The notes: a model not told the origin generated them from the letters alone. A stretch of DNA of 64,000 nucleotides from Profundibacter sp033851955 (GCA_033851955.1 JAWSVK010000006.1:201052-265051), one strand, 5' to 3'; positions 17,533 to 25,811 are shown, counted from the stretch's first letter. Numbers and translations are program-made.

Positions 17533-18407
17533 GTGTTGTCCTTACAGGATCGCAACCAGTTGATAAAGGCGGCCAGGTTTTTGGATTGCGTTTCATTTCG
17601 GGTCACAAGGTAATAGCCCAAGGTGCCGGATGAAGCGGTGAACAGACTGATCAATGCCCCGCTTTCCAGATCACGTTCGGCCACTGCTTGCGTGGCGATG
17701 GCCGCGCCATAACCGGACCGCGCCGCGACATGTGCAAGGGTCGAGGTTGGGAACTCAGACTTCTTAACCTTCGACAGATCAAGCCCGAGCTCCTCTGCCC
17801 AAAGCACCTGGTCAAGTCGGTCAGTTTCCAACAACCATTTCACATCCGCCAAATCAGACAGTTTGTACACTTTACGGTCAGAAATGTACTCTTTGCTCGA
17901 AACCACCACAAATTGCGCCGAGGCCAGCAACTCGGACTTGTACCCCGCCCAAACCCCCTTGCCATAGCGGATCGCCAGATCGACTCCATCGCTGCGCAAA
18001 TCCGTCAGCCCAATGCTTGGTGCCAAAGTCAGTTCAATGTCGGGATGCTTGGCCCAAAACTCGCCAAGGCGTGGCATCAGCCAACTTTCGGCAAAGGATG
18101 GAGTCGTGGTGATTGTAAGTGGGCGGTCCTCGGCTTCGGCATGCAGATCGTTTATGCCTGCTTGGATGGTCAAAAACCCTTCCGAGAGCGAATTCGCAAG
18201 ACGCTGGCCGCTTGGGGTCAGCTCCATTTTTCGACCCTGACGAAAGAGCAGGCTTTGAGAGAAGAAATCTTCAAGCCCGCGCACGTGTTGAGCAATCGCG
18301 GCGTGGGTGACGTTCAATTCACGGCCCGCGGCGCTAAAGCTGTTAAGCCGCGCTGTTGCCTCAAAGGCTCGCAAGGCAGAGAGAGAAGGGATGTTCCGCC
18401 AGTCCAT
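17529..18407 (-). CDS. LysR-family transcriptional regulator (GcvA-like)
   Basis: 292 aa. The N-terminal winged HTH reads ALRAFEATARLNSFSAAGRE with THAAIAQHVRGLEDFF as recognition region, followed by a periplasmic-binding-like effector domain (TITTTPSFAESWLMPRLGEF onwards). The GcvA/AmpR-like subgroup fits the opening PSLSALRAFEA. The effector is unknown. It is divergent from a 51-codon open reading frame at 18513, the usual geometry for LysR autoregulation plus control of a divergent target. Confidence 0.92.
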   Translation of the reverse strand: MDWRNIPSLSALRAFEATARLNSFSAAGRELNVTHAAIAQHVRGLEDFFSQSLLFRQGRKMELTPSGQRLANSLSEGFLTIQAGINDLHAEAEDRPLTITTTPSFAESWLMPRLGEFWAKHPDIELTLAPSIGLTDLRSDGVDLAIRYGKGVWAGYKSELLASAQFVVVSSKEYISDRKVYKLSDLADVKWLLETDRLDQVLWAEELGLDLSKVKKSEFPTSTLAHVAARSGYGAAIATQAVAERDLESGALISLFTASSGTLGYYLVTRNETQSKNLAAFINWLRSCKDNT

Positions 18408-18512
18408 TACCTTATCCTGTTAGTTAAACTTACATATTGAAATTCTTACAGATTCGAAATCGTCGCGCCACTGCGCTAAACCTAGGGCATCAACATAACG
18501 AAAGGAAACGAA
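18408..18512. promoter_or_regulatory. Divergent lysR / small-ORF spacer
   Basis: A 105-bp A/T-rich spacer between lysR (minus) and the 51-codon reading frame (plus). It should hold both promoters and any LysR T-N11-A sites; candidate T..A pairs are too frequent in this A/T-rich stretch to single one out. A GAAAGGAAACGAA Shine-Dalgarno-like run lies immediately before the small ORF. Confidence 0.35.
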
Positions 18513-18668
18513 ATGTTATCTATTATTTCAAATGCCATGCGGGTCGCAACACGCAACGAAACCAGCGCAGAAGCCGATATGCGGCGCTTTAAGGCCAAAC
18601 AAGAATCGCGACGTCGTGACGAAGAATACTACCGTCGCTGGGTGAAAACATCTGGTGGGCGTTGGTAG
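18513..18668 (+). CDS. 51-aa basic small protein divergent from lysR
   Basis: ATG at 18513 with an AAAGGAAA ribosome-binding run 4-5 bases upstream opens a 51-codon frame ending TAG at 18666. The protein starts MLSIISNAMRVATRNETSAE and its second half is rich in Arg, Lys, Glu and Tyr, ending in VKTSGGRW. The short, Arg-rich, divergent-from-LysR setting recalls small DUF1127-type proteins of Rhodobacterales, but I see no decisive match. Its stop abuts the stop of the convergent HD hydrolase without a gap. Reality is supported by the ribosome-binding site and exact fit between neighbours. Confidence 0.6.
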   Translation: MLSIISNAMRVATRNETSAEADMRRFKAKQESRRRDEEYYRRWVKTSGGRW

Positions 18669-19262
18669 TTAGAGTTGCGCCAACAGTTCATTGTGTCGCG
18701 CGGTGAAATCCAAACGTACAGCCAAAGGGGGGCGCAAATGAATGCGCAGACCTTTGATAACATCAGAGGCGGGCTTGCCAAACAACTTGTCCGCCTCAGA
18801 CACAGTAAAACCAGCAATTTGTGTCGCCTCCAGCCAAGCGCTTATTTTGTCGGCGGTTTTGATCTGCTTTTTCACCGCAACCGGAATGGTGGCGGGTAAT
18901 CCAAACTTGATGTGAATGGCGGCCGTGAGCCGGTCGTCCAACATCCCGTACCCAGGCCCGACAGCGGCCTTCACAGGCGAAATCATATCCCCGATCACAT
19001 ATTCTGGAGCATCATGTAAAAGAGCAGCCAAACGCCATTTTATAGGTGCTTTGGGCTGGATTAGAGAATAAATTTGCTCCACCAACAGGGAATGCTCGGC
19101 CACGGAATAGGCATAGTCGCCAATGGTTTGCCCATTCCAGCGCGCCACAAAAGCCAAGCCATGCGCGATATCTTCGATCTCGATATCCATCGGCGTTGGG
19201 TCCAGCAGATCAAGCCTGCGGCCAGAGAGCATACGTTGCCATGCGCGGGGTTGGGGAGCCAT
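18669..19262 (-). CDS. HD-domain phosphohydrolase (YfbR-like)
   Basis: 197 aa. The HD metal site is visible as YSVAEHSLLVEQI (first His), LAALLHDAPEYVIGD (HD pair) and a late Asp in IKTADKISAWLEA, the H...HD...D pattern of 5'-deoxynucleotidase/YfbR-like hydrolases. The likely reaction is dephosphorylation of nucleotides, though the substrate is not determined by sequence. It opens with QRMLSGRRLDLLDPTPMDI, a conserved start in alphaproteobacterial members. It is transcribed away from ahcY and convergent with the 51-aa frame. Confidence 0.85.
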   Translation of the reverse strand: MAPQPRAWQRMLSGRRLDLLDPTPMDIEIEDIAHGLAFVARWNGQTIGDYAYSVAEHSLLVEQIYSLIQPKAPIKWRLAALLHDAPEYVIGDMISPVKAAVGPGYGMLDDRLTAAIHIKFGLPATIPVAVKKQIKTADKISAWLEATQIAGFTVSEADKLFGKPASDVIKGLRIHLRPPLAVRLDFTARHNELLAQL

Positions 19263-19569
19263 ATTTTGGGTTTCCTCGATTTGGTCGAACTAAGATCACT
19301 ATTAGATATTGCCGTAAATCTGCGTGCCCGTCATTCGTATTGTTCAGAATTTCGGCTATTTTTTACTGGGCTTGAAAAGGTTCCCTTTTTCAACCGACCG
19401 TAGCCTATTACTGGCAGAGCAAAATATGGTATAGCGTCAGGCGTGTACAGCTTGACCAGCACGCCAAAGCAGCGGGAATCGCCAGTTAATGGCATCATAA
19501 GTTGCCCTTGGTAATAACCAATGCTATCAGGCCCAAGAAAAGTCTCATATCGTGTTAGGAAATAGCCAA
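19263..19569 (+). other. 307-bp gene-free spacer and ahcY leader
   Basis: No gene is supported here. It must hold the divergent promoters for the HD hydrolase and ahcY. Two small inverted repeats are visible: TTGAAAAGG facing CCCTTTTTCAA around 19371-19393 and GGCGTG (19440-19445) facing CACGCC (19460-19465). I looked for the SAH riboswitch pattern expected near some ahcY genes and did not recognise it. A weak AGGAAATAGCC ribosome-binding site precedes the ahcY ATG. Confidence 0.5.
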
Positions 19570-20964
19570 ATGGCAACGGATTATATTGTAAAAGACATCG
19601 CGCTGGCCGGCTATGGCCGCAAGGAATTGGATATTGCCGAAACTGAAATGCCGGGTCTGATGGCGTTGCGTGCGGAATATGGCGAGAGCCAGCCGTTGAA
19701 AGGCGCTCGGATTGCGGGCTCACTTCACATGACTATTCAGACCGCGTGTTTGATTGAAACACTGGTGGCGTTGGGTGCCGAGGTGCGTTGGGCATCTTGC
19801 AACATCTTTTCCACCCAAGACCACGCAGCGGCCGTAATTGCCGAAGCCAACATTCCTGTGTTCGCCATCAAAGGCCAATCACTGGAAGAGCATTGGGACT
19901 ATCAGGACCGTATCTTTTTGTTCAAAGAGGGCACATGTAACCTGATCTTGGACGATGGTGGCGACGCCACACTTTACATCCTGTTGGGCGCCCGCGCCGA
20001 AGCTGGCGAAATGGAATTGCTGGAAAACCCACAATCCGAAGAAGAAACCGCAATCTATGCACAGATCAAAAAGCGTTTGGCCAGCAGCCCAGGTTGGTTT
20101 GCCGCACAACGTGACGCGATCCAAGGTGTTTCCGAGGAAACCACCACCGGCGTTCACCGTCTGTATGAGCTGGTCAAAGAAGGCCAGCTGCCGTTCCCTG
20201 CGATCAACGTGAATGATTCAGTGACCAAGTCGAAATTCGACAACAAGTACGGCTGTAAAGAATCTTTGGTTGACGGCATTCGTCGCGCCACGGACACCAT
20301 GATGGCCGGTAAAGTTGCCGTGGTTTGTGGTTATGGCGATGTTGGCAAAGGTTCAGCTGCGTCACTATCCGGCGCGGGTGCGCGGGTGAAAGTAACTGAA
20401 GTTGATCCAATCTGTGCACTGCAAGCAGCGATGGATGGTTTTGAAGTTGTTGTCCTAGAGGACGTGGTCGACAGTGCTGATATCTTTATCACCACAACTG
20501 GCAACAAAGACGTGATCCGGATCGAGCATATGCGCGAAATGAAGGACATGGCGATTGTTGGCAACATTGGCCACTTTGACAATGAGATTCAGGTCGCGAG
20601 CCTGAAAAACCACAAATGGACCAACATCAAAGAACAGGTTGATATGATCGAAATGCCATCGGGTGCGCGGCTGATTTTGCTGTCCGAGGGTCGTTTGCTC
20701 AACCTTGGCAACGCGACGGGTCACCCAAGCTTTGTGATGTCGGCCTCCTTTACCAACCAAACTTTGGCACAGATCGAACTTTGGACCAAAGGTGACGAGT
20801 ATAAGAACGACGTTTACATCCTGCCCAAGCATCTGGACGAAAAAGTCGCGCGCCTGCATCTGGACCGGATCGGCGTTAAGCTGTCCAAATTGGACAAAAC
20901 TCAAGCAGACTATATCGGCGTGTCGGTTGACGGCCCATATAAGCCAGAGCATTATCGCTACTAA
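19570..20964 (+). CDS. ahcY: Adenosylhomocysteinase
   Basis: 464 aa from ATG 19570 (the product then starts MATDYIVKDIALAGYGRKEL; an in-frame start at 19552 adds an unconserved leader). It hydrolyses S-adenosylhomocysteine to adenosine and homocysteine, keeping SAM-dependent methylation going. Family motifs include GSLHMTIQTACLIETL, SSCNIFSTQDHAAAA-like WASCNIFSTQDHAAA, the NAD-binding VCGYGDVGKGSA, TTTGNKDVI and the C-terminal YKPEHYRY with the Lys/Tyr that reach into the neighbouring subunit. It is monocistronic, ended by a strong hairpin at 21000. Confidence 0.98.
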   Translation: MATDYIVKDIALAGYGRKELDIAETEMPGLMALRAEYGESQPLKGARIAGSLHMTIQTACLIETLVALGAEVRWASCNIFSTQDHAAAVIAEANIPVFAIKGQSLEEHWDYQDRIFLFKEGTCNLILDDGGDATLYILLGARAEAGEMELLENPQSEEETAIYAQIKKRLASSPGWFAAQRDAIQGVSEETTTGVHRLYELVKEGQLPFPAINVNDSVTKSKFDNKYGCKESLVDGIRRATDTMMAGKVAVVCGYGDVGKGSAASLSGAGARVKVTEVDPICALQAAMDGFEVVVLEDVVDSADIFITTTGNKDVIRIEHMREMKDMAIVGNIGHFDNEIQVASLKNHKWTNIKEQVDMIEMPSGARLILLSEGRLLNLGNATGHPSFVMSASFTNQTLAQIELWTKGDEYKNDVYILPKHLDEKVARLHLDRIGVKLSKLDKTQADYIGVSVDGPYKPEHYRY

Positions 20965-20999
20965 TTTCTTGTAAACATTACACGAAAACGAGACCTTGG

Positions 21000-21033
21000 C
21001 CGCCGCCCTGTATTGAACAGGGCGGCGGTTTTA
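21000..21033 (+). terminator. Rho-independent terminator of ahcY
   Basis: An 11-bp perfect stem (CCGCCGCCCTG with CAGGGCGGCGG, 7-base loop) followed by TTTTATCTT, 35 bases after the ahcY stop. This is a textbook intrinsic terminator. Confidence 0.92.
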
Positions 21034-21132
21034 TCTTGAACGGCAAAGAAATGCTGCCCCAAACAAAATTCTTTTGTATTTAGCACAATTGGCTATAGTT
21101 TACGGGTAATGGCCTATGTTGGGCCACATAAG

Positions 21133-21147
21133 CGGAGCGAAGCTCCG
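21133..21147 (+). other. Hairpin in the 5' leader of the DUF2853 gene
   Basis: CGGAGC-GAA-GCTCCG is a 6-bp perfect stem with a three-base loop, 23 bases before the DUF2853 start. The run GGTGGGAG after it is the ribosome-binding site. It may stabilise the mRNA 5' end; there is no T-tract, so it is not a terminator. Confidence 0.45.
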
Positions 21148-21170
21148 ACAATTTTGGTGGGAGTAAAACT

Positions 21171-21512
21171 ATGGGTAAAAGAGATGATTTGATCGCGCAG
21201 TACGCTGATGATCTGAAAAACAAATGTGGCATGTCGGCTGATATGGACTTGCTTACAAAGGTTACGATTGGTTGTGGCCCTGCCATCTATAACGCCGATG
21301 CTTCAACCGTTGCGGCCACGCAGCCCGGCGAAATTGAAACCGTAAAGAACAATTTCCTGATCAAAAAGCTGGGCCTAACTGATGGCCCACAATTGGCCGA
21401 TGCTATCGATGCCGTCCTGAAAACATATGGCCAATCCGAGCGCAACAAATACCGCGCTGTGGTCTACTATATGCTGACCAAACATTTCGGCAAAGAATCC
21501 GTTTACGGCTAA
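21171..21512 (+). CDS. DUF2853 family protein
   Basis: 113 aa, soluble and helical, starting MGKRDDLIAQYADDLKNKCG and containing TKVTIGCGPAIYNADASTVA and NKYRAVVYYMLTKHFGKE. This matches the small DUF2853 family that is widespread in marine Alphaproteobacteria; its function is not known. It has its own GGTGGGAG ribosome-binding site, a leader hairpin and a downstream hairpin terminator, so it is a stand-alone transcript. Such careful insulation suggests an abundant, independently regulated protein. Confidence 0.85.
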   Translation: MGKRDDLIAQYADDLKNKCGMSADMDLLTKVTIGCGPAIYNADASTVAATQPGEIETVKNNFLIKKLGLTDGPQLADAIDAVLKTYGQSERNKYRAVVYYMLTKHFGKESVYG

Positions 21513-21545
21513 TCTTCGGCATTGAGACCGAATGCGAAATAGCAA

Positions 21546-21577
21546 AAACGCTCGTCAATTTGGCGGGCGTTTTTTAT
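21546..21577 (+). terminator. Rho-independent terminator of the DUF2853 gene
   Basis: AACGCTCGTC and GGCGGGCGTT pair across a short A/T loop (one wobble) and are followed by six Ts. It starts 34 bases after the stop codon. Confidence 0.8.
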
Positions 21578-21695
21578 GGAACATCCAATGCGATCAAAAT
21601 TTGAACTTGTTTGTCCGCACTTGGCATTTGCGCGGAATCACCTGCTGCACTAGTGTCAATTTATCGGGCCAGGACGGCCGGAACCTATTTATATT

Positions 21696-21765
21696 CACGT
21701 GTGGTGCTAAGGGAGCACGTGGGGTGAAGGGGGGTTCCGGGGGGTCGGGGCCCCCCTATTTTATT
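21696..21765 (+). other. G-run array and stacked hairpins (G-quadruplex candidate)
   Basis: Four plus-strand G runs of 4, 6, 6 and 4 bases lie at 21721-21724, 21729-21734, 21739-21744 and 21747-21750, separated by TGAA, TTCC and TC. That is a dense intramolecular G-quadruplex candidate. It is followed by six Cs (21751-21756) that can pair with the third G run, then TATTTTATT, giving a terminator-like hairpin. Just before it, GTGCT (21704) and AGCAC (21714), flanked by TTCAC and GTGAA, can form another hairpin. It sits between convergent DUF2853 and DUF1761 genes and is unlike its surroundings in composition. Confidence 0.6.
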
Positions 21766-22166
21766 CAGAACAGCGTTAAGACGAGACCCATGATTGTGCA
21801 GCCTACCGTGGCGTAACCGCCATCAATCAATGTCAGTGCGCGCGGGCGCATTGAAAAAGCATAATGTGTTGCAAGCCAAGGCGTTACAATAAACAGCCCG
21901 AGGCCAAACCCGCCTACCATTCCTTTGCCGATGTCAGAAATTCCGGCAAGCATAAAAATGTGGCGCATCATGCCAGCGATGATGATCGCGCAGACAAAGG
22001 CGATGATGAACGGAGTGGGCCCGCCGACCAGTTTGCCATTTTCATCTTTGATATCAGATTCTGCAATCTCGGCGGCCGCCATCCATGGCTTGGCCAGTAC
22101 CATATACCAAACCGAGCCAAAGGCGTATGAGGCAACCGCAGCTGCTATTACACTCAGAAATTCCAT
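21765..22166 (-). CDS. DUF1761 family membrane protein
   Basis: 133 aa with four predicted membrane helices, starting MEFLSVIAAAVASYAFGSVW and containing the YMVLAKPWMAA segment and a C-terminal DGGYATVGCTIMGLVLTLF. This is the pattern of the DUF1761 family of small integral membrane proteins. Function unknown. An AGGAG ribosome-binding site precedes the ATG. It is transcribed towards the G-run array that lies just past its stop. Confidence 0.82.
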   Translation of the reverse strand: MEFLSVIAAAVASYAFGSVWYMVLAKPWMAAAEIAESDIKDENGKLVGGPTPFIIAFVCAIIIAGMMRHIFMLAGISDIGKGMVGGFGLGLFIVTPWLATHYAFSMRPRALTLIDGGYATVGCTIMGLVLTLF

Positions 22167-22255
22167 GCGTTTCTCCTGTTTGGCGTTGGGTTCGAAAAGC
22201 CTACTGCAGAAGTAAAATCAAGGCAAATTGCAACCACAGCCGACACACTTGGTTT

Positions 22256-22675
22256 CTAGGTTGTGACGCCGCCCAGGCCACAAATTACCGCCCATTCGTC
22301 ATCCGAAACGGGTTGCACCGAAAGACGCGAATTGTTGACCAGAACCATGTTAGATAGTCTTGAATCTTCTTTGCACATTTGCAAAGTGACGGGGGTTTTC
22401 AGCGTTTGGCGCGCCTTGATGTCCACGCATTCCCAGCGATCATCGTCACTTGTGCTGTCAGGGTGGGCGGGGGCAATGACCTCTACAATACCGACCACGT
22501 ATTTTTCTTTTTGTGACAGATAGAAAAACCCCAAGTCACCCACTTGCATATCGCGCATGAAATTACGGGCCTGATAGTTTCGTACCCCGTCCCATTCCTC
22601 GCCAGCATCACCTTTGGCCAGTTGGTCTTCCCAGCTCCAAGTCGAAACTTCGGATTTAAACAACCAATATGCCAT
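22256..22675 (-). CDS. EVE domain-containing protein
   Basis: 139 aa, starting MAYWLFKSEVSTWSWEDQLA and carrying GVRNYQARNFMRDMQVGDLG and FFYLSQKEKYVVGIVEVI, the signature of EVE (PUA-like) domains. These bind modified bases in RNA or DNA (for example modified cytosines) and often sit near core genes in Proteobacteria. Its ATG overlaps the stop of the YciI-like gene by one base, so it closes the tsaD-gpsA-yciI-EVE operon. The specific nucleic-acid ligand cannot be read from the sequence. Confidence 0.92.
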   Translation of the reverse strand: MAYWLFKSEVSTWSWEDQLAKGDAGEEWDGVRNYQARNFMRDMQVGDLGFFYLSQKEKYVVGIVEVIAPAHPDSTSDDDRWECVDIKARQTLKTPVTLQMCKEDSRLSNMVLVNNSRLSVQPVSDDEWAVICGLGGVTT

Positions 22676-22947
22676 CAGCCGATCACCTTTTTCCAGCGGC
22701 GCAGGGTGACAGACTGAAATAGGCCAGCCAATGCATAAGGGTCATTTGCGGCCCAGTTTTCAGCGTCTGACATGCTCTCAAACGAAAGGATCAGTAACGA
22801 GCCTGTCATATTGCCGTTTTCATCCAGAAATGGGCCGGCGGATTCAACAGATCCGGTTTCAGTGATATAGGCAAGATGGGCTTCGCGGTTATCAAGCCGG
22901 AGCTGTTGGGCATTCTCTTTGTCGATAGCGATCAGGGCGATGGTCAT
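22675..22947 (-). CDS. YciI-like protein
   Basis: 90 aa with the YCII ferredoxin-like fold: a central NREAHLAYITETGSVESAGP that supplies the conserved His and a C-terminal ANDPYALAGLFQSVTLRRWK holding the typical DPYxxAGLF motif. YciI proteins are small putative enzymes of unclear substrate. It sits three bases downstream of gpsA and overlaps the EVE gene, an arrangement that recurs in Rhodobacterales. Confidence 0.9.
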   Translation of the reverse strand: MTIALIAIDKENAQQLRLDNREAHLAYITETGSVESAGPFLDENGNMTGSLLILSFESMSDAENWAANDPYALAGLFQSVTLRRWKKVIG

Positions 22948-22950
22948 CTG

Positions 22951-23916
22951 TTATTCCTTTTTTAATGGACGAGAGAGCAGGGCCTTCGTGGCTTCGGTTA
23001 CGGTGATTTTTTGTAACAAAATTCCAGCCACAACCGAAGCCAGAGGCATGTCGATACCGTGCAATTTAGCCAAGTTAGAGACTGCTAGAGCGGTTTTAGC
23101 GCCCTCAACCGTGATGTTTGGATCAAACGGCTCGTTGCGGCCCAATGACAGACCGAAGGCATAATTCCGTGACTGCTCGGATGTGCAAGTGAGCGCCAAA
23201 TCCCCAAAACCTGAAAGCCCGGATAGGGTTTGCGGAAGAGCCCCAAACGCCTGTGCCAAACGTTGCATTTCGGCGTAGCCGCGCGTCATGACAGCGGCGC
23301 GTGCGCTTTCGCCCAACCCAGCCCCGATTGTCACGCCGCAAGCGATGGCAACAACGTTTTTCAAAGCACCACCCAGCTCGGCACCTATGGTGTCGGTGGT
23401 GCGGTACAGGCGCAAATTGCTGGTGGAAAGCTGCGATTGGAGCTGTTCGCCAATGGTATCATCTGCACAGGCAAGTGTCAGGGCGGTTGGCAAGCCAAGG
23501 GCGATGTCACTTGCAAAGCTGGGGCCGGTCAAAATCGCCGGTGTAGCGTTTGGACAGATACCGGCCAGCGTTGCAATCGGGCCGCGGTTGGTGGCCAGAT
23601 CGATACCTTTGCAGCAGGCGACGAGCGTTTTACCGTCCAGTATGTTGGCATGATCACGGGCAAAACCGGCCAATTTTTGCATCGGTGTCGCGATCAATAT
23701 GGTGTTTGCGGCGGCGGCTGTGTGGATAGTTCCGGTGGCTGTCAGGCCGGGAGGGAATGGATGGTTCGCCAGCCGTTTGTTGTTCTCGCCGGACTTCTGC
23801 ATGGAGCTTACGTGGTCTGGATCGTGCGCCCATAGGGTGACAGTCTGCCCGTCGCGGGTCAGTGAGATGGCCAACGCTGTGCCAAACGCCCCTGCACCAA
23901 GAATGGAAATGCTCAT
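22951..23916 (-). CDS. gpsA: Glycerol-3-phosphate dehydrogenase [NAD(P)+]
   Basis: 321 aa. The Rossmann motif ISILGAGAFGTALAISL opens the protein, TLVACCKGID and ILTGPSFASDIA follow, the catalytic lysine is in GGALKNVVAIACGV, and the C-terminal NITVEGAKTA closes the family signature. It reduces dihydroxyacetone phosphate to sn-glycerol 3-phosphate for phospholipid synthesis. The start overlaps the tsaD stop by 4 bases. Confidence 0.96.
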   Translation of the reverse strand: MSISILGAGAFGTALAISLTRDGQTVTLWAHDPDHVSSMQKSGENNKRLANHPFPPGLTATGTIHTAAAANTILIATPMQKLAGFARDHANILDGKTLVACCKGIDLATNRGPIATLAGICPNATPAILTGPSFASDIALGLPTALTLACADDTIGEQLQSQLSTSNLRLYRTTDTIGAELGGALKNVVAIACGVTIGAGLGESARAAVMTRGYAEMQRLAQAFGALPQTLSGLSGFGDLALTCTSEQSRNYAFGLSLGRNEPFDPNITVEGAKTALAVSNLAKLHGIDMPLASVVAGILLQKITVTEATKALLSRPLKKE

Positions 23917-25010
23917 GCCTTTGCCCCTTTTTTTCCGGATCCAAGCATGGAGGGGCTTTTGCGGTCAAGGGGCCAGCGTGGGCGGGCGGACAGGGTGAAA
24001 TCATCCCTGTGCCCGTGCCGAAACCGCTCCAATCCAGCCCAAGCAATCATTGCGGCATTGTCTGTGCAAAGGTTGAGCGGGGGAGCGACAAAGGCAACGC
24101 CTGCTTCGGCACAAACAGTCTCTAATGCGGCTCGAAGTTGCTGGTTTGCCGCAACACCGCCGGCCACAGCCAAGGCAGGGTTGGCGGGGCTTTGATCCAA
24201 ATAAAGACGCAGCGCGCGGCGGGTTTTAGCGCCCAGCACGTCAGAAACGGCCGATTGAAACGAGGCGCAAAGATCGGCGCGGTCCACAGGTCGTAAGCCG
24301 CCGTGTTCAACCACCAGCGCGTCGCGGGTGCGAAGCAGTGCGGTTTTGAGGCCGGAAAAGGACATGTCACAATCCGGTCGATCCAGCAGGGGGCGCGGCA
24401 AGGGGAAGCGTTTTGGATCACCTGATAAGGCCTCGCGCTCAACGGCGGGGCCGCCGGGCTGTGGTAGACCAAGCAGTTTGGCGGTTTTATCGAAAGCTTC
24501 GCCAGGGGCGTCATCGATGGTGCCGCCTAGTCGGGTGAATTCATCAACGTCGTTAGCAATTAAAAATTGGCAATGGCCGCCTGACACCAAAAGCATCAAG
24601 TATGGAAATTCAAGCCCGTCGGTCAGGCGCGGGGTAAGGGCGTGGCCAGCAAGGTGATTTACACCAATCAGAGGCAAGCCAGATCCGGCGGCAAGCCCCT
24701 TGGCGCACATCACGCCAGAGATCACGCCGCCAATCAAACCGGGGCCGGCGGTTACGGCGATCGCATCCATTTCGCGTAAGGTTAGAGTCGCATTTTTCAA
24801 AGCAGCCTCAACACAGCCGTCGATTTTCTCGGCGTGGGCGCGCGCGGCAATTTCAGGGACAACGCCGCCGAAATCAGCATGCAGATCGGTTTGGCCGATC
24901 ACAACCGAGGAAAGAATTTCGGCGGGTTGGCCAACCGTATGGCGCACAACGGCGGCGGCGGTGTCGTCGCAACTGCTCTCGAGGCCGAGTATGGTGAGTG
25001 TGTCTGTCAT
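23913..25010 (-). CDS. tsaD: tRNA t6A threonylcarbamoyltransferase TsaD
   Basis: 365 aa from ATG 25010, giving a product that begins MTDTLTILGLESSCDDTAAA; a longer reading to 25193 adds an unconserved 61-residue leader and would run through the promoter region. The metal-binding histidines are in GVNHLAGHALTPRL, with LLVSGGHCQFL and GGTIDDAPGEAFDKTAKLLG downstream. With TsaB and TsaE it transfers threonylcarbamoyl to A37 of tRNA. It heads the operon with gpsA, yciI-like and EVE genes, and is divergent from hemD. Confidence 0.96.
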   Translation of the reverse strand: MTDTLTILGLESSCDDTAAAVVRHTVGQPAEILSSVVIGQTDLHADFGGVVPEIAARAHAEKIDGCVEAALKNATLTLREMDAIAVTAGPGLIGGVISGVMCAKGLAAGSGLPLIGVNHLAGHALTPRLTDGLEFPYLMLLVSGGHCQFLIANDVDEFTRLGGTIDDAPGEAFDKTAKLLGLPQPGGPAVEREALSGDPKRFPLPRPLLDRPDCDMSFSGLKTALLRTRDALVVEHGGLRPVDRADLCASFQSAVSDVLGAKTRRALRLYLDQSPANPALAVAGGVAANQQLRAALETVCAEAGVAFVAPPLNLCTDNAAMIAWAGLERFRHGHRDDFTLSARPRWPLDRKSPSMLGSGKKGAKA

Positions 25011-25097
25011 TGGTCCGTTTGTGGCCCGTCTGTTGCGAATAGGATCATACGCAGGTAACACCGAAGCGGTGTGCCAGACAATCCCGACAGGTGAAAC

Positions 25098-25811
25098 ATG
25101 AGCAAAAAGCGCCCATTGATAGTGTTGACCCGACCTCAGGCCCAATCTGAGAGGTTTGCACAGATGTGCCGCGAGGCGCTGGGGCCTGAACAACAGATCA
25201 TCCTATCGCCATTGCTGAAAATTGAGATGTTGCCGAATCAGGCGGACGCCACACAATATCGCGGGTTGATTTTTACATCAGAAAACGGTGTCCGTGCTTT
25301 TTCGCAAACGCATGATGCGCCAGACATGCCAGCCTATTGCGTTGGCGAGCGGACAGCTAAAGCGGCGCGTGCTGCGGGTTTTGAGGCAATTTCGGCTGAT
25401 GGATCTGCGAGTGATCTTGTTGCGATGATCAATGCCGCCGATGAGACGGGACCGTTGCTGCATGTCAGGGGTACGCATACGCGGGGCGAAATTGCCTCAG
25501 GTGTCGCTGTTCAGGTTGAACAGATCGTGGCCTACCGGCAAACAGCTTTATCGCTGACAGGCGAAGCAATATCCGCATTACAAGGCAGCGATAAGGTGAT
25601 TCTACCTCTGTTTTCACCCAGAACAGCGCAGTTACTTTTCGAGCAGGTCGGCCAAATTACCGCACCGTTGCAAATGATTGCAATGAGCGAGGCAGTGAAT
25701 GAGGTCATACTAGGCTCTAATAAGGCTAATATCGCTAATAATTTGATCTCAAATACAGCTGATGCACCTGCCATGCTGCACGCGATAAAGAGCTGCATCG
25801 GGACAATTTGA
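25098..25811 (+). CDS. hemD: Uroporphyrinogen-III synthase
   Basis: 237 aa. HemD proteins diverge strongly, but the start IVLTRPQAQSERFAQM, the GLIFTSENGVRAF strand, PAYCVGERTAKAARAAGF and LHVRGTHTRG, and the place before a mitofilin homologue and HemY make the call sound. It cyclises and inverts ring D of hydroxymethylbilane for haem, cobalamin and bacteriochlorophyll precursors. hemC, often adjacent, is not present here. The 5' spacer to divergent tsaD is 87 bp. Confidence 0.9.
   Translation: MSKKRPLIVLTRPQAQSERFAQMCREALGPEQQIILSPLLKIEMLPNQADATQYRGLIFTSENGVRAFSQTHDAPDMPAYCVGERTAKAARAAGFEAISADGSASDLVAMINAADETGPLLHVRGTHTRGEIASGVAVQVEQIVAYRQTALSLTGEAISALQGSDKVILPLFSPRTAQLLFEQVGQITAPLQMIAMSEAVNEVILGSNKANIANNLISNTADAPAMLHAIKSCIGTI

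Noticed and set aside
17688..18440. 250-codon plus-strand open frame
   Set aside because: Antisense to the LysR gene, whose helix-turn-helix and effector domain are clear; no domain in the shadow.
19263..19569. SAH riboswitch upstream of ahcY
   Set aside because: The conserved core could not be found; only generic hairpins are present.
19331..19723. 130-codon minus-strand open frame over the ahcY leader
   Set aside because: Runs into the conserved ahcY N-terminus; no ribosome-binding site or domain.
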